Positions 8,763-17,625 of a stretch of 64,000 bases of DNA are shown here, piece after piece. Source of the DNA: Shewanella yunxiaonensis (GTDB lineage Bacteria; Pseudomonadota; Gammaproteobacteria; Enterobacterales; Shewanellaceae); assembly GCF_018223345.1 (NCBI RefSeq), contig NZ_CP073587.1, positions 3,284,001 to 3,348,000 of the forward strand, given 5' to 3'. Position 1 is the stretch's first letter. The number at the start of each line of letters is the position of its first letter. The position numbers were made by a program, and so were the translations under genes. The notes under the pieces are model-generated. The model did no database searches. It was not told where the DNA came from and saw nothing but the letters and a program-made list of their open reading frames with translations.

Positions 8763-9608
8763 TTAGCCAGCGCTGGGGATCACTAAGACATCGCTGCGGA
8801 TCCGTTGCAGGATCTGTTCAGCGGTGTTGCCAAGCATCCAGCCCATCAACCCTTGACGCTGTCTCGCCCCCATCACCAGATAATCACTCTTCAAGCGGCA
8901 GGCTAACTGATATAAACAGAGATCCGGTTCGCCGCAGATGATATGGATCTGCTCTTTGGGTAGGCCCATCTCTTCCAACGTTAACTGATGGCGCCGATAG
9001 GCATCTTTTATCAGCTGCTGCACATTCAGTACTTCCAGATCGCGGATCAATCTGGGCACCCGCAAAACATAGGCAAGATGCAGCTCGCCGCCGGTGGCCG
9101 TTGCCAGCTCCCGCGCATGGTGTAATACCTGCTGATTCAATTGCTGCTTTTGCGGATTCTCAGTATCCAGATCTAGCGCCATCAGCACACTGCTGCCATG
9201 TTGTAACGGATTTTGCGTCAACAACATCACTGGGACTTTGGTGGTGCGCAACAGTTGCCAGTCGGTAGGTAACATATGCTCACTGGGATGGATCCCTTTA
9301 ACCACCAGATCAAAGCCTTCATTGGCCGCGTATTCGGTCACATGTTCATACAGATACTTACTCCAGACCACATGTAATGGTACGTCGCTGGCATCCAGCT
9401 GTTTCAGACGCTCGGTCAGCTGTTGCCGTTTATGCTCCTGCAACTGCTGTTTGGCTTCTTCGTAAATGACGCGATCACCGTAAAAGTACTCATAACAGTA
9501 GGCAAAAATCTCCGGAGTCTTTCCCAGCAACTTAGCCAACTGTAGTCCCTTGCTAATCACATCGGTATGAGTGGACTCATGCGGTTCCACGATAAATAGT
9601 TTACCCAT
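8763..9608 (-). CDS. Tandem universal stress protein (UspE-like)
   Basis: 281 residues containing two Usp domains (about 1-140 and 150-281). The second carries the nucleotide-binding pattern GARQRQGLMGWMLGNTAEQ, ending in a typical SDVLVIP strand. This is the tandem architecture of UspE, slightly shorter than the E. coli protein. Start at 9608 is chosen because GGGAGA precedes it and the Usp fold begins at once (MGKLFIVEPHES); an extended frame adds 29 residues of unlikely sequence. It is divergent from the antiporter gene at 9721. Cytoplasmic stress-response role inferred from family. Confidence 0.88.
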   Translation of the reverse strand: MGKLFIVEPHESTHTDVISKGLQLAKLLGKTPEIFAYCYEYFYGDRVIYEEAKQQLQEHKRQQLTERLKQLDASDVPLHVVWSKYLYEHVTEYAANEGFDLVVKGIHPSEHMLPTDWQLLRTTKVPVMLLTQNPLQHGSSVLMALDLDTENPQKQQLNQQVLHHARELATATGGELHLAYVLRVPRLIRDLEVLNVQQLIKDAYRRHQLTLEEMGLPKEQIHIICGEPDLCLYQLACRLKSDYLVMGARQRQGLMGWMLGNTAEQILQRIRSDVLVIPSAG

Positions 9609-9720
9609 TTGATTTCTCCCGTATTTCCACTGGTTTTTAGGCAGAAATTGGTCTCTACTCAATAGGGGGAGGGGTAAGACTACAAGCCCCTTCATAAGTG
9701 TATCAAAGCGGGGGCAGAAC

Positions 9721-10932
9721 GTGCCGATAGATGACCTTTTAATCGCGCTGTTTTTGATCCTACTGCTGTCCAGACTGCTCGGAGAGGGGTGTCAGCGACT
9801 CGGATGGCCGGTGGTCGTCGGCGAAATTGCCGCCGGGGTCATCCTTGGGCCATCATTACTGGGATGGCTGCATCCCAATCAGGTGCTGGCTAACATCGCC
9901 GAATTAGGCATCATCCTGCTGTTATTTAGCATCGGCACTGAAACCTCTATTAAACGGCTTTACCATGCGGGCTCACAGGTATTATTGGTGGCAATCAGTG
10001 GCATTGTACTGCCGATGCTATTCACTGGTGTGGTGGCCTATTTCTGGCTGCAGCTATCGCCGTTTGCGGCCTTGTTTTATGGCTGTGCACTGACCGCCAC
10101 CAGCATCGGGGTGTCGCTGCGAGTCCTGAAAGATGCCGGACAACAGCAACAACACAGCAGTCAGGTGGTACTCGGTGCAGCCGTCGCCGACGATATTGCC
10201 GGAGTAGTCTTGCTGAGTTTGCTCTACAACTTTGCCAATGAAGGCAGTATTGCCCCGCTACAACTACTGAAACTGATCGTTACCCTACTGGCCTTTTTAA
10301 TCTTGGCCCCACCTTTGGGGCGATTGATGATTTACCTGCTACGTTTTGCCAGCGGCCATGCCCAAAATGAAGGTTACGAGGCAGTGGTGATGCTGACATT
10401 TATCTGTTTGTTTGCCTGGCTGGCCGATGCCGCCGGAGCGCCCGCATTGCTCGGTGGCTTTTCGGCGGGGCTGGCATTATCCCGCCAATTTACCTGGCCG
10501 TGGCGACGCTATCTGCAAAACCCCTTTTCCTTTACCAATAAGCTGGAACATGCCATGCGACCGTTGACGGAGGTGCTGGCACCGGTGTTTTTTGTCTATG
10601 TCGGGATCAGTCTCGATCTCAGTCAATTACAGTTCAATGCCAGTAATTTGCTGTTACTGCTGCTGATTGTTGTGTTAGCGTTCGCCGGTAAACTATTAGC
10701 AGGCTTGCCAGTGCAAGGCCCCTGGCGCGACAAATGGTTAGTCGGCTGTGCAATGGTGCCGCGAGGAGAAGTTGGATTGGTGTTTGCGCAGATTGGGCAA
10801 CAACTGCAAATCATTCCGGCAGAGGTGTTTACTGGCTTGGTACTGGTGATTGCCATCACCACTTTATTGGGGCCGCTGCTATTGAAAGCCCTGTTGCCCC
10901 ACGGCACGGTGGCAAAAAAAACGCCGCAGTAG
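9721..10932 (+). CDS. CPA2-family cation:proton antiporter
   Basis: 403 residues with about 12 membrane segments and the KefB/NapA-type fold. Key regions are VVGEIAAGVILGPSLLGW near the N-terminus, ADDIAGVVLLSLL with the paired aspartates used for ion translocation, and VPRGEVGLVFAQIG near the C-terminus. There is no C-terminal TrkA-N domain, so it is a short Na+(K+)/H+ exchanger rather than a Kef channel. GTG start with GGGGGC upstream; no better ATG is available. The final stop codon lies in the loop of a terminator hairpin. It is divergent from the UspE-like gene. Confidence 0.9.
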   Translation: MPIDDLLIALFLILLLSRLLGEGCQRLGWPVVVGEIAAGVILGPSLLGWLHPNQVLANIAELGIILLLFSIGTETSIKRLYHAGSQVLLVAISGIVLPMLFTGVVAYFWLQLSPFAALFYGCALTATSIGVSLRVLKDAGQQQQHSSQVVLGAAVADDIAGVVLLSLLYNFANEGSIAPLQLLKLIVTLLAFLILAPPLGRLMIYLLRFASGHAQNEGYEAVVMLTFICLFAWLADAAGAPALLGGFSAGLALSRQFTWPWRRYLQNPFSFTNKLEHAMRPLTEVLAPVFFVYVGISLDLSQLQFNASNLLLLLLIVVLAFAGKLLAGLPVQGPWRDKWLVGCAMVPRGEVGLVFAQIGQQLQIIPAEVFTGLVLVIAITTLLGPLLLKALLPHGTVAKKTPQ

Positions 10933-10940
10933 CGGCGTTT
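10912..10940 (-). terminator. Rho-independent terminator for the peptidase gene
   Basis: AACGCCGC/GCGGCGTT stem with a four-base loop. On the minus strand it is followed by eight T. It ends the S9 peptidase transcript and overlaps the stop codon of the converging antiporter gene. Confidence 0.88.
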
Positions 10941-10945
10941 GTCAG

Positions 10946-13186
10946 TTATTGCATCTTAAACTGCCGTTCCAGATAGTCTGTCAGCGATTTATACAGGTGG
11001 GTTTTCACCTTATTGCCGCGCATCGAGTGCTTGGCGCCAGGATAGTTAATCATCTCAAATAACTTGCCATCGTCCTGCAACGCCTTATAAACGCGGGTAC
11101 TGTTTTCAAACAGTACGTTGTCATCCGCCATGCCATGGTACATCAGCAGTCCACTCTGATAGCTACCGATGTAAGGCAGCACACTGCTTAAGCGATAACC
11201 TTCGGCATTATCATGCGGATTTGCCAGATAGCGTTCGGTGTAATGCGTGTCATACAGTGACCAGTCGGTGACCGGTGCCCCGCTGATCGCGACTTTAAAA
11301 TAATCCGGTGCTTTAAACTTGCACATCAGCGCCATATAACCGCCATAGCTGTGACCATAAATAGCAATTTTGTCGGCATCCACCCATGGCAAAGTCCGTA
11401 GATACTCCACACCCTGTTGCTGATCCGCAACTTCGGCAACCCCAAGTTGTTTGTAGATCACCTGTTCAAAGCGCAGCCCCCGATGACCGGAACCCCGGTT
11501 ATCCAACTGAAATACCGCAAACCCTTGCTGCAACAGATATTGGGTAAAATAGTCCTGACTGTTCCAGCTGTTAACCACCAGTTGTGCGTGCGGACCACCA
11601 TACACCCGCACCAACACCGGATATTTTTTATGGCTATCAAAGTTAACCGGTTTAAACAGCCGATAGTGCAACGTCTGCCCATCTTCTGCGGTTAACGTAC
11701 CAAATTCAGGTAGCTGCCACAGACCCGCATATTGATATAAGGGATGTCCTGGTTTGACCGCATTTTCCTCCACCCACGCCAGACGCTTACCATCGGCATC
11801 ATGCAAACTCACCTGTGGTGGTTGCGCCAGTGAGTCGAAGTAATCCAGATAGACAGATTTATTGTCGGCAAATACCGCTTCATGCATCCCATGCCGTTGG
11901 GAAAGTCGGGTTAGCTCGCTGCCATCAACACGCACTTTATACAGCTGTTTCTCAATGTCGCTATCTTTGCGGCCGGTGAAATACACCCAGCCCTGTTGTT
12001 CATCCACATGGCGGATACTATCCACTGCCCAGTTACCGTGAGTCAGTTGTTGTTTCACCTTGCCATCCGCAGCGAACAGATAAATATGATTAAAACCGCT
12101 GCGCTCAGAGGTCCACAAAAAACCACCCTGCTTGAGGAAATGCAGATCTTTATTGAGATTGATCCAGATATTGTTGCGTTCGGCGACCAGGGTTGTTGGG
12201 GCCTGATCAGAGTGCACATCAACAACGCGCAGATCCAACTGCTGCTGATTACGACTCTGCCACTGGAACGACAGATGACGACTGTCCGGCAGCCACTTCA
12301 CCCGCGGCAGATAAAAGTCGGTGTCGTTACCGAGGTCGACCCATTTGACAGATTGCTGTGGTAGCGAAATCACGCCGAGCTTGATCTGCACATTAGCAGT
12401 ACCCGCCGCCGGATAACGTTGCTGTGTCAGTTTGATACCATCCGCATAAATTTCGTTACGGGTAACTTCCTCCACCGGCGATTCATCCACCCGGTTAAAC
12501 GCAATCGCTGATTCGTCCGGCGCCCACCAATAGCCGGTCATGCGCCCCATCTCTTCTTGCGCCACAAACTCCGCCATACCATTTTTAATGACGCCGCCAC
12601 CGTCTTTGGTGAGTTGTGTGAGCTTATCGTTCGCCAGTGTCAGCATCCACAGATTCTGACCAGCAACAAAGCTGACATAGTGTCCTTTGGGCGACAGCTT
12701 GGCATCGGTGGCAAACCCCGCCCCCGTAGGCAACAAGCGCACCTGAGCGTCGGCCAGGGTGTAGTAATAGAGTTTACCGGATGAAGGGATCAGCAGTGCT
12801 TTACCGTCATCAGCCCAGGCGTACTCCATAATGCCCTCACCAAAAATTCGTTGCCGTTCGCGGCGCGCTTTTTCTTCATCAGACAATTCGCCCTGTTGCA
12901 GTTTGGACGCATCCAGCAACATGCTGACTTTGCCGCTGGCGACATCCATTTGCCACAAGTCATAAAAGTGCAGATTGTCCTTGCGCCCCACCAAAAAGGT
13001 GGCACGGGAACCATCAGGGGAAAGTTTCAGTTCACGCGGGCTGCTGCCAGCCAGATCGGGCGAGCCATAGAGTCGTTCAACAGTGAGTGGCGCAGTGCCG
13101 CCGTTTAGGGTTTGCGCAAAGCTGGCCGCGCTGCCAAGTGAAAGTGGGATTGCCATAAGTAGAGAGTAGATCCAGTGTCGGGTCAT
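10946..13186 (-). CDS. Dipeptidyl peptidase IV (S9 family), exported
   Basis: 746 residues. A signal peptide (about 1-24, ending SAASFA) directs it to the periplasm. The N-terminal half is a DPP-IV-type beta-propeller (about 60-480). The C-terminal alpha/beta hydrolase domain shows the nucleophile elbow GHSYGGYM, an aspartate in MADDNVLF and a histidine in GAKHSM, giving a complete Ser-Asp-His triad. The family removes X-Pro dipeptides from peptide N-termini. The ribosome-binding site is weak (GGAATAACAAT). It stands alone between converging neighbours. Confidence 0.93.
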   Translation of the reverse strand: MTRHWIYSLLMAIPLSLGSAASFAQTLNGGTAPLTVERLYGSPDLAGSSPRELKLSPDGSRATFLVGRKDNLHFYDLWQMDVASGKVSMLLDASKLQQGELSDEEKARRERQRIFGEGIMEYAWADDGKALLIPSSGKLYYYTLADAQVRLLPTGAGFATDAKLSPKGHYVSFVAGQNLWMLTLANDKLTQLTKDGGGVIKNGMAEFVAQEEMGRMTGYWWAPDESAIAFNRVDESPVEEVTRNEIYADGIKLTQQRYPAAGTANVQIKLGVISLPQQSVKWVDLGNDTDFYLPRVKWLPDSRHLSFQWQSRNQQQLDLRVVDVHSDQAPTTLVAERNNIWINLNKDLHFLKQGGFLWTSERSGFNHIYLFAADGKVKQQLTHGNWAVDSIRHVDEQQGWVYFTGRKDSDIEKQLYKVRVDGSELTRLSQRHGMHEAVFADNKSVYLDYFDSLAQPPQVSLHDADGKRLAWVEENAVKPGHPLYQYAGLWQLPEFGTLTAEDGQTLHYRLFKPVNFDSHKKYPVLVRVYGGPHAQLVVNSWNSQDYFTQYLLQQGFAVFQLDNRGSGHRGLRFEQVIYKQLGVAEVADQQQGVEYLRTLPWVDADKIAIYGHSYGGYMALMCKFKAPDYFKVAISGAPVTDWSLYDTHYTERYLANPHDNAEGYRLSSVLPYIGSYQSGLLMYHGMADDNVLFENSTRVYKALQDDGKLFEMINYPGAKHSMRGNKVKTHLYKSLTDYLERQFKMQ

Positions 13187-13357
13187 TTATTGTTATTCCA
13201 TCATTTGTTTATCAGAAACCGCCTGATAACTTCAGCAGTCCATTCTGCCTTATTTCCTCAGTGTTAAACAAACCTCCATGCAATCGCTGAAAGCTGCAGA
13301 TTTTTGCGCTATCATTGGCGCCCAGGATCGGCTCCCGAATTCACATAAGGAAACAGC

Positions 13358-14347
13358 ATGCAAACCCTGGCTCAAACCCTAGCCAATCAAGCTATTCCGG
13401 CATCGCTGGCGCAACTGCTCCAGACCCTCGCCTCGACCTCTGTCGCTATCAGTAACGCCGTACGCCGTGGCGCACTGGCGGGCGTGCTCGGCAGCACTGA
13501 CCACGAAAACGTGCAGGGTGAAACCCAGAAAAAACTGGACGTGATCACCAATGAGATGCTGAAAGATGCACTGCGTGCCGATGGCACGGTGCGGGCGCTG
13601 GCATCCGAAGAGGAAGATTTTCCGGTCGTGCTCGGCGAGCACGGTGATTATCTGGTGTGTTTTGATCCACTGGATGGTTCTTCCAATATCGACATCAATT
13701 CGCTGGTAGGTACGATCTTTTCGGTATTGCCAGCACCACAAGGTGACGTGAGTGAGCAGAGTTTTCTGCAAAGTGGTCGCCATCAGGTTGCCGCCGGTTA
13801 TGTGTTATATGGCCCAGCGACCATGCTGGCGCTGACCACAGGTCAAGGGGTGCAGCTGTATACTCTGGACCCACAAAGCGGTGAATACCTACTGACCAAC
13901 CCTGCGGTCAGCATTCCCAAAGACACTGCCGAGTTTGCCATTAATATGTCTAACCAGCAGTTTTGGGAAGCGCCAATGCAGACGTATATTGGCGACCTGC
14001 TGCTGGGTAAAATCGGCCCGCGTGAAAAGTCTTTCAATATGCGCTGGATTGCCGCCATGGTTGGGGATGTACACCGAGTGCTGAGTCGCGGCGGGATTTT
14101 CACTTACCCCACTGACAACAAAAATCCGCAAAAGCCTTACAAACTGCGCCTGATGTACGAAGCCAACCCCATGTCATTACTGGTGGAGCAGGCTGGCGGT
14201 AAATCCAGTACCGGTTATCAGGACATTCTGGACATTCAACCAGCAGCGATTCATCAACGGGTAGCGGTCATTCTGGGTTCTGCTAACGAAGTCGCGACTT
14301 GCCTGGAATACCATGCTGTCGACTATAGCGATGAGCCAGAGCTGTAA
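13358..14347 (+). CDS. fbp: Fructose-1,6-bisphosphatase class 1
   Basis: 329 residues, normal for class I FBPase. Metal-binding and active-site motifs are [19 protein letters not shown] and the C-terminal [16 protein letters not shown]. It removes the 1-phosphate of fructose 1,6-bisphosphate in gluconeogenesis. ATG follows AAGGA at good spacing. It lies just upstream of ppa with 122 bases between, but ppa has its own promoter. Confidence 0.97.
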   Translation: MQTLAQTLANQAIPASLAQLLQTLASTSVAISNAVRRGALAGVLGSTDHENVQGETQKKLDVITNEMLKDALRADGTVRALASEEEDFPVVLGEHGDYLVCFDPLDGSSNIDINSLVGTIFSVLPAPQGDVSEQSFLQSGRHQVAAGYVLYGPATMLALTTGQGVQLYTLDPQSGEYLLTNPAVSIPKDTAEFAINMSNQQFWEAPMQTYIGDLLLGKIGPREKSFNMRWIAAMVGDVHRVLSRGGIFTYPTDNKNPQKPYKLRLMYEANPMSLLVEQAGGKSSTGYQDILDIQPAAIHQRVAVILGSANEVATCLEYHAVDYSDEPEL

Positions 14348-14360
14348 TTGCTAAACACCG

Positions 14361-14388
14361 GGCGGTTTGCCAGCGTTGGCAAGCCGCC
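14361..14388. terminator. Hairpin after fbp, overlapping the ppa -35
   Basis: GGCGGTTTGCC and GGCAAGCCGCC form an 11-base stem with one G-T pair and a 6-base loop. No T-run follows, so termination is uncertain. Its right arm overlaps the ppa -35 element. Confidence 0.45.
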
Positions 14389-14403
14389 AAATCGCGTTAT
14401 AAT
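14376..14403 (+). promoter_or_regulatory. Sigma70-type promoter of ppa
   Basis: TTGGCA at 14376-14381 and a perfect TATAAT at 14398-14403 with a 16-base spacer, about 65 bases before the ppa ATG. Confidence 0.7.
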
Positions 14404-14469
14404 AGCCGCCACATGACGCTAATCCCGGCGATGCCGCCAAGATTCCACTGAAAGTGAAAGGATAAATAA

Positions 14470-15003
14470 ATGAGCTTACTTGCTGTGCCTGCGGGCAAAT
14501 CCCTGCCAGACGATATCTATGTCGTGATCGAAATTCCTCAGAACCACGATCCCATCAAGTACGAAGTGGACAAGGATACCGGTGCCCTGTTTGTGGACCG
14601 CATGATGACTGCCCCAATGTTTTACCCATGCAACTACGGTTACGTGAACCAGACCCTGAGCCTAGACGGTGACCCAGTTGACGTACTGGTGCCAACGCAA
14701 TACCCACTGCAGCCAGGTAGCGTGATCCGCTGCCGTCCAGTGGGTGTATTGAAGATGACTGACGAATCTGGCGAAGATGCCAAAATCGTGGCCGTACCAC
14801 ACGACAAAGTCTCTAAAGAATACAAACATATTCAGGACGTAAACGATCTGCCAACTCTGCTGAAAGCTCAGATCAAACAGTTCTTTGAACACTACAAAGA
14901 TCTGGAAGAAGGCAAGTGGGTGAAAGTTGACGGTTGGGAAGATGCCGCTTCTGCCCGCGCTGAAATCCTGTCTAGCGCAGCGCGTTATAACGAAGGTAAA
15001 TAA
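14470..15003 (+). CDS. ppa: Inorganic pyrophosphatase (family I)
   Basis: 177 residues, typical of soluble bacterial family I PPases. It hydrolyses pyrophosphate to phosphate. Conserved active-site stretches include [24 protein letters not shown] and the metal-binding [15 protein letters not shown] lies before the ATG, and a strong terminator follows. It marks the last core gene before the accessory island. Confidence 0.97.
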   Translation: MSLLAVPAGKSLPDDIYVVIEIPQNHDPIKYEVDKDTGALFVDRMMTAPMFYPCNYGYVNQTLSLDGDPVDVLVPTQYPLQPGSVIRCRPVGVLKMTDESGEDAKIVAVPHDKVSKEYKHIQDVNDLPTLLKAQIKQFFEHYKDLEEGKWVKVDGWEDAASARAEILSSAARYNEGK

Positions 15004-15022
15004 ACCTTCGCTATTATTTCTG

Positions 15023-15049
15023 AAAAGCCCGCAAACGCGGGCTTTTTTG
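15023..15049 (+). terminator. Rho-independent terminator of ppa
   Basis: AAAAGCCCGC/GCGGGCTTTT stem with AAAC loop followed by TT; begins 20 bases after the ppa stop. Confidence 0.92.
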
Positions 15050-15078
15050 TTGCCGTTTAGCAACGGGGTTACGACAAA

Positions 15079-15149
15079 CCAAGCTGCGCTTGGCAGAAGC
15101 TATCACTTCGTGATTGCAAACTGCGTTTGCGAAAGTCGTGAGCTTTCGC
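15079..15149. repeat. Chain of short hairpins at island edge
   Basis: Three mini-hairpins follow one another: CCAAGC-TGC-GCTTGG (15079-15093), GCAAAC-TGC-GTTTGC (15116-15130) and GCGAAAG/CTTTCGC (15129-15149). The last one recurs inverted near 19245-19265. They lie between the ppa terminator and repeat copy A. Confidence 0.55.
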
Positions 15150-15375
15150 GCTCACACTGCGGCCAAGGGGCGATGCTCGTCCCTCACCCCTTGGAACCTC
15201 GAGAACGCCCCACGGCGCAAAACACTACGGTGCTTCTGGTTTGCCATTTTCGCAAATCGCCGCCAACTCGGAATCCATTCCTCGGAGCGGCTTCTTCGGC
15301 ATCCATGCCTCGATAGTTCAATGGCTGCCCAACGCACCTGCGTAGCGCCAAGGGGAATTGGTGTTGCCTGGCGGT
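15131..15375 (+). repeat. Island repeat, copy A
   Basis: Shares long near-identical blocks with 16060-16275, including CCCCACGGCGCAAAAC, TCGCCGCCAACTCGGAATCC, GGCATCCATGCCTCGAT and AATGGCTGCCCAACGCACCT. Its left end (GAAAGTCGTGAGCTTTCGCG onward) and right end (AAGGGGAATTGGTGTTG) reappear inverted at 18984-19265. Frames through it have no convincing coding features, so it is treated as non-coding repeat. Confidence 0.75.
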
Positions 15376-15649
15376 GTGATATTCATACAGCACTCTTTGT
15401 GCTTGAAAGATTTTTATACCAAATCGTTTGCAACGAACTTAAGGTTTACGTTGCGCGACAATTTTGATCTCTCGCAATGTGAAAATTTCTAAAATGTTCA
15501 TAATATTTTATCTAACAAGACCTTAAAAAATCTTGCTAATTAAGATTTAAATGCAAAGTATGGGTAATACTTTGTTATGTGAATCTTTCTACACTGTATA
15601 TTTACTTTTATTGTTAGTTTTATATCAAGTTTCTAATTTAAGGAAAAAT

Positions 15650-16015
15650 ATGAAAACTTTTGGTTTTGCAATTGCTTCTGTATTATCAGTTGTTGGTATT
15701 TCATTTGTCGTTCTTTTATTACATGCCGATATTGGTGATGTAATGTTTGCCATGCTAAGCGGCAGTTTTGCTGCGATGCTAATGTCTGTTGCCTGTGTTT
15801 TTAAAAATATAGAACCGCAAAAAATATCACAAATGATGTTATTCTCGATTATTGCATCTGCAGCCACATGGCTTATAGCAACGATTACATTAAAAATAAC
15901 TACAATATCTTTATTTAATACAACCGCCTTAGCTTTTGATTTAATCATTGGAATGATTGGTTCCATCGCCACCTATTGCTATTTATTAGATGAATTTACC
16001 GCTAACAAGGAATAA
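15650..16015 (+). CDS. Small integral membrane protein, unknown function
   Basis: 121 residues, about four hydrophobic helices, and a strikingly AT-rich reading frame compared with the neighbouring core genes. The ATG at 15650 has AAGGAA upstream and begins directly with a membrane helix (MKTFGFAIASVLSVVGISF); a longer frame from 15551 lacks such a signal. The C-terminus (DEFTANKE) is polar. It sits between repeat copies A and B in the accessory island and has no attC site that I can find. Composition suggests horizontal acquisition. Family not recognised. Confidence 0.65.
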   Translation: MKTFGFAIASVLSVVGISFVVLLLHADIGDVMFAMLSGSFAAMLMSVACVFKNIEPQKISQMMLFSIIASAATWLIATITLKITTISLFNTTALAFDLIIGMIGSIATYCYLLDEFTANKE

Positions 16016-16033
16016 TTGAAAAATTAACATCTT

Positions 16034-16062
16034 CTGGTCGTGGAACTGCTCGTTCCACACCA
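16034..16062. other. Hairpin after the small membrane gene
   Basis: CTGGTCGTGGAAC pairs with GTTCCACACCAG with one bulge and a short loop. It lacks a T-run; it could be a weak terminator or the edge of repeat copy B. Confidence 0.45.
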
Positions 16063-16275
16063 GAGGACAAGGGGATTGGACGGCCTCATCCCCTTGTCAA
16101 ACCCCATACCGCCCCACGGCGCAAAACGCTCCGGGCTTATGGTTGGCCATTTTCACAAATCGCCGCCAACTCGGAATCCATTCCTCGGCGCGGCTTCTTC
16201 GGCATCCATGCCTCGATTGCTCAATGGCTGCCCAACGCACCTGCGCAGCGCCAAGGGGAATCAGTATCGCCTGAA
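16060..16275 (+). repeat. Island repeat, copy B
   Basis: Direct, somewhat diverged copy of 15131-15375. The best-matching part is 16110-16262. The left end differs, with a palindromic CAAGGGGATTGG / CCCCTTG segment instead of the copy A end. Confidence 0.75.
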
Positions 16276-16358
16276 TATCACTTGTTCGAACAAGTTTTGG
16301 ACATAAACGTGATAGACCTTTTGCTCTAATTAGTCTATTTCGGATTAAAATTTCTATG
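16276..16358. other. AT-rich spacer between repeat B and attC
   Basis: No gene seen. Contains the palindrome CTTGTTCGAACAAG (16281-16294). Confidence 0.4.
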
Positions 16359-16439
16359 GCTTAACGCTCGCTTAAATGGCGAGCAACTTGTTGCGAGTCC
16401 AGTGCGCGTAGCGCACGATGTTTGAAGCGTTTGTTATGT
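16359..16439 (-). repeat. Integron-type attC site (cassette 2)
   Basis: On the minus strand the 81-base element starts ACATAAC (R'' box) and ends GTTAAGC, a match to the GTTRRRY core. Between them AACGCTT and AAGCG...GCGTT arms form an imperfect palindrome. It starts four bases after the stop of the 341-aa gene, as in integron gene cassettes. No integrase gene is present in the window. Confidence 0.8.
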
Positions 16440-16442
16440 GAT

Positions 16443-17468
16443 TTAGTAATGCTCATTTGCTTTGAAACCGTACTTTTTCTCTGCAAACAAGATAAATTCA
16501 CCAATTCCTTTTTCGATCGCTTCAAGTATATGTATATAACCCTCTTTGGTGAGTGTTCGGTCAATGGCAAAGTGATGAACGATACCATGTCGGTATTGAA
16601 TTATGTCAGATATACGATTCTCTAAGAAAGTAACTGAATTTCCGATCTTTTTCTTTTTATATAAAATCTTCCTTACATCTATATCAAGCCAGTCTTTATA
16701 GGCTTTATTAAGCTGATTTAGATTTTGAAATGTGTAATTTCTCGCTATAACATTTTCGACAGTAGCTTCTTTACGCTCCACCTCTAACAGAGTTTCAAAA
16801 TCTAACTTCTGTTTGTGAACGCTTCGCTTATCTAGCGCAATCGGATCATATTTAATGAGAATCTGGAAGGCTTGGGAGAAAAAATATTCAAACATCGATA
16901 CCGCAAATGGAACTAATCCGTTATAAAGGACTCGGCTTGGATCTAAAGTTTGTGTGAACTTCACGAAATCATCGACCTCCCCATCATCAGGGACAGGAAT
17001 TTTCATTGAGGGATCAGGTAAAGAGTGACGAACCGCCGAGATCTCTTGCCGAACATGGCTATGAATTGAAGAAATGCCCCGACTGATTGGAGTGCTGTTA
17101 TCCTCCCATAAAGGAGCATACCTGTTAGTGCCATAATCCCCTTGAATTGTGCCACCGAATAGCTTTCTAGCTCCTCTCAGAACATCATTAAGCATCTTTA
17201 CGTCGTGCCAACTAGCGCTATATAAGTTACGCACATGCAATGCCCACTCATTGCCTGTGATTTTCAGCTCATCTTCCCGTACCGGATATATATCGGCTGA
17301 AACACCGTCTATAGATTTGAAGTCTTCGTAGTCAAACCAAGAGTAGTTAAGAGTACCTTTAGGCCAATCCCAAAAATGACCGCATTTCTCGAAGCCGAGA
17401 TTTTCCAGGTAGTTCTTTAAGTCATTTTTTGTTGCTTTCTTTGGGTATAAAGTTACGTCCCTTCCCAT
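16443..17468 (-). CDS. Cassette-encoded protein with HEPN-type RX4H motif
   Basis: 341 residues carried as an integron-type cassette: the ATG is about 30 bases after one attC and the stop lies four bases before the next. GAGGA precedes the start. The N-terminal part (1-150) is unrecognised. The C-terminal helical region contains IIQYRHGIVHHF, where R293 and H298 fit the RX4-6H signature of HEPN ribonuclease domains, common in toxins and antiphage proteins. No antitoxin-like partner is seen within the cassette. Assignment to HEPN rests on one motif and its helical context, so function is tentative. Codon use is more AT-rich than in the core genes. Confidence 0.75.
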   Translation of the reverse strand: MGRDVTLYPKKATKNDLKNYLENLGFEKCGHFWDWPKGTLNYSWFDYEDFKSIDGVSADIYPVREDELKITGNEWALHVRNLYSASWHDVKMLNDVLRGARKLFGGTIQGDYGTNRYAPLWEDNSTPISRGISSIHSHVRQEISAVRHSLPDPSMKIPVPDDGEVDDFVKFTQTLDPSRVLYNGLVPFAVSMFEYFFSQAFQILIKYDPIALDKRSVHKQKLDFETLLEVERKEATVENVIARNYTFQNLNQLNKAYKDWLDIDVRKILYKKKKIGNSVTFLENRISDIIQYRHGIVHHFAIDRTLTKEGYIHILEAIEKGIGEFILFAEKKYGFKANEHY

Positions 17469-17499
17469 TTGGCTTAGTCCTCAGCTAGACTCTGATTTC

Positions 17500-17625
17500 A
17501 TATAACGCCCAGTTAAGGTGTGAGCGACGCAATACCGAAGCTCCCGCATACCACCTTAAACACTAAACGCAACGCATAGTGAAAATGCCACGCGTTTCGA
17601 ATCACTCTTAAACAGTTTGTTAGGG
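17500..17625 (-). repeat. Integron-type attC site (cassette 1)
   Basis: On the minus strand it starts CCCTAAC, overlapping the TAA stop of the 201-aa gene, and ends GTTATAT. CTGTTTAAG near the left end mirrors CTTAACTGG near the right end, and GCCC/GGGC extend the pairing. The length of 126 bases, the imperfect dyad symmetry and the stop-codon overlap are characteristic of attC. Confidence 0.82.

Noticed and set aside
15114..15467. 117-codon frame through repeat copy A
   Set aside because: Runs through non-coding repeat whose copies do not preserve the frame.
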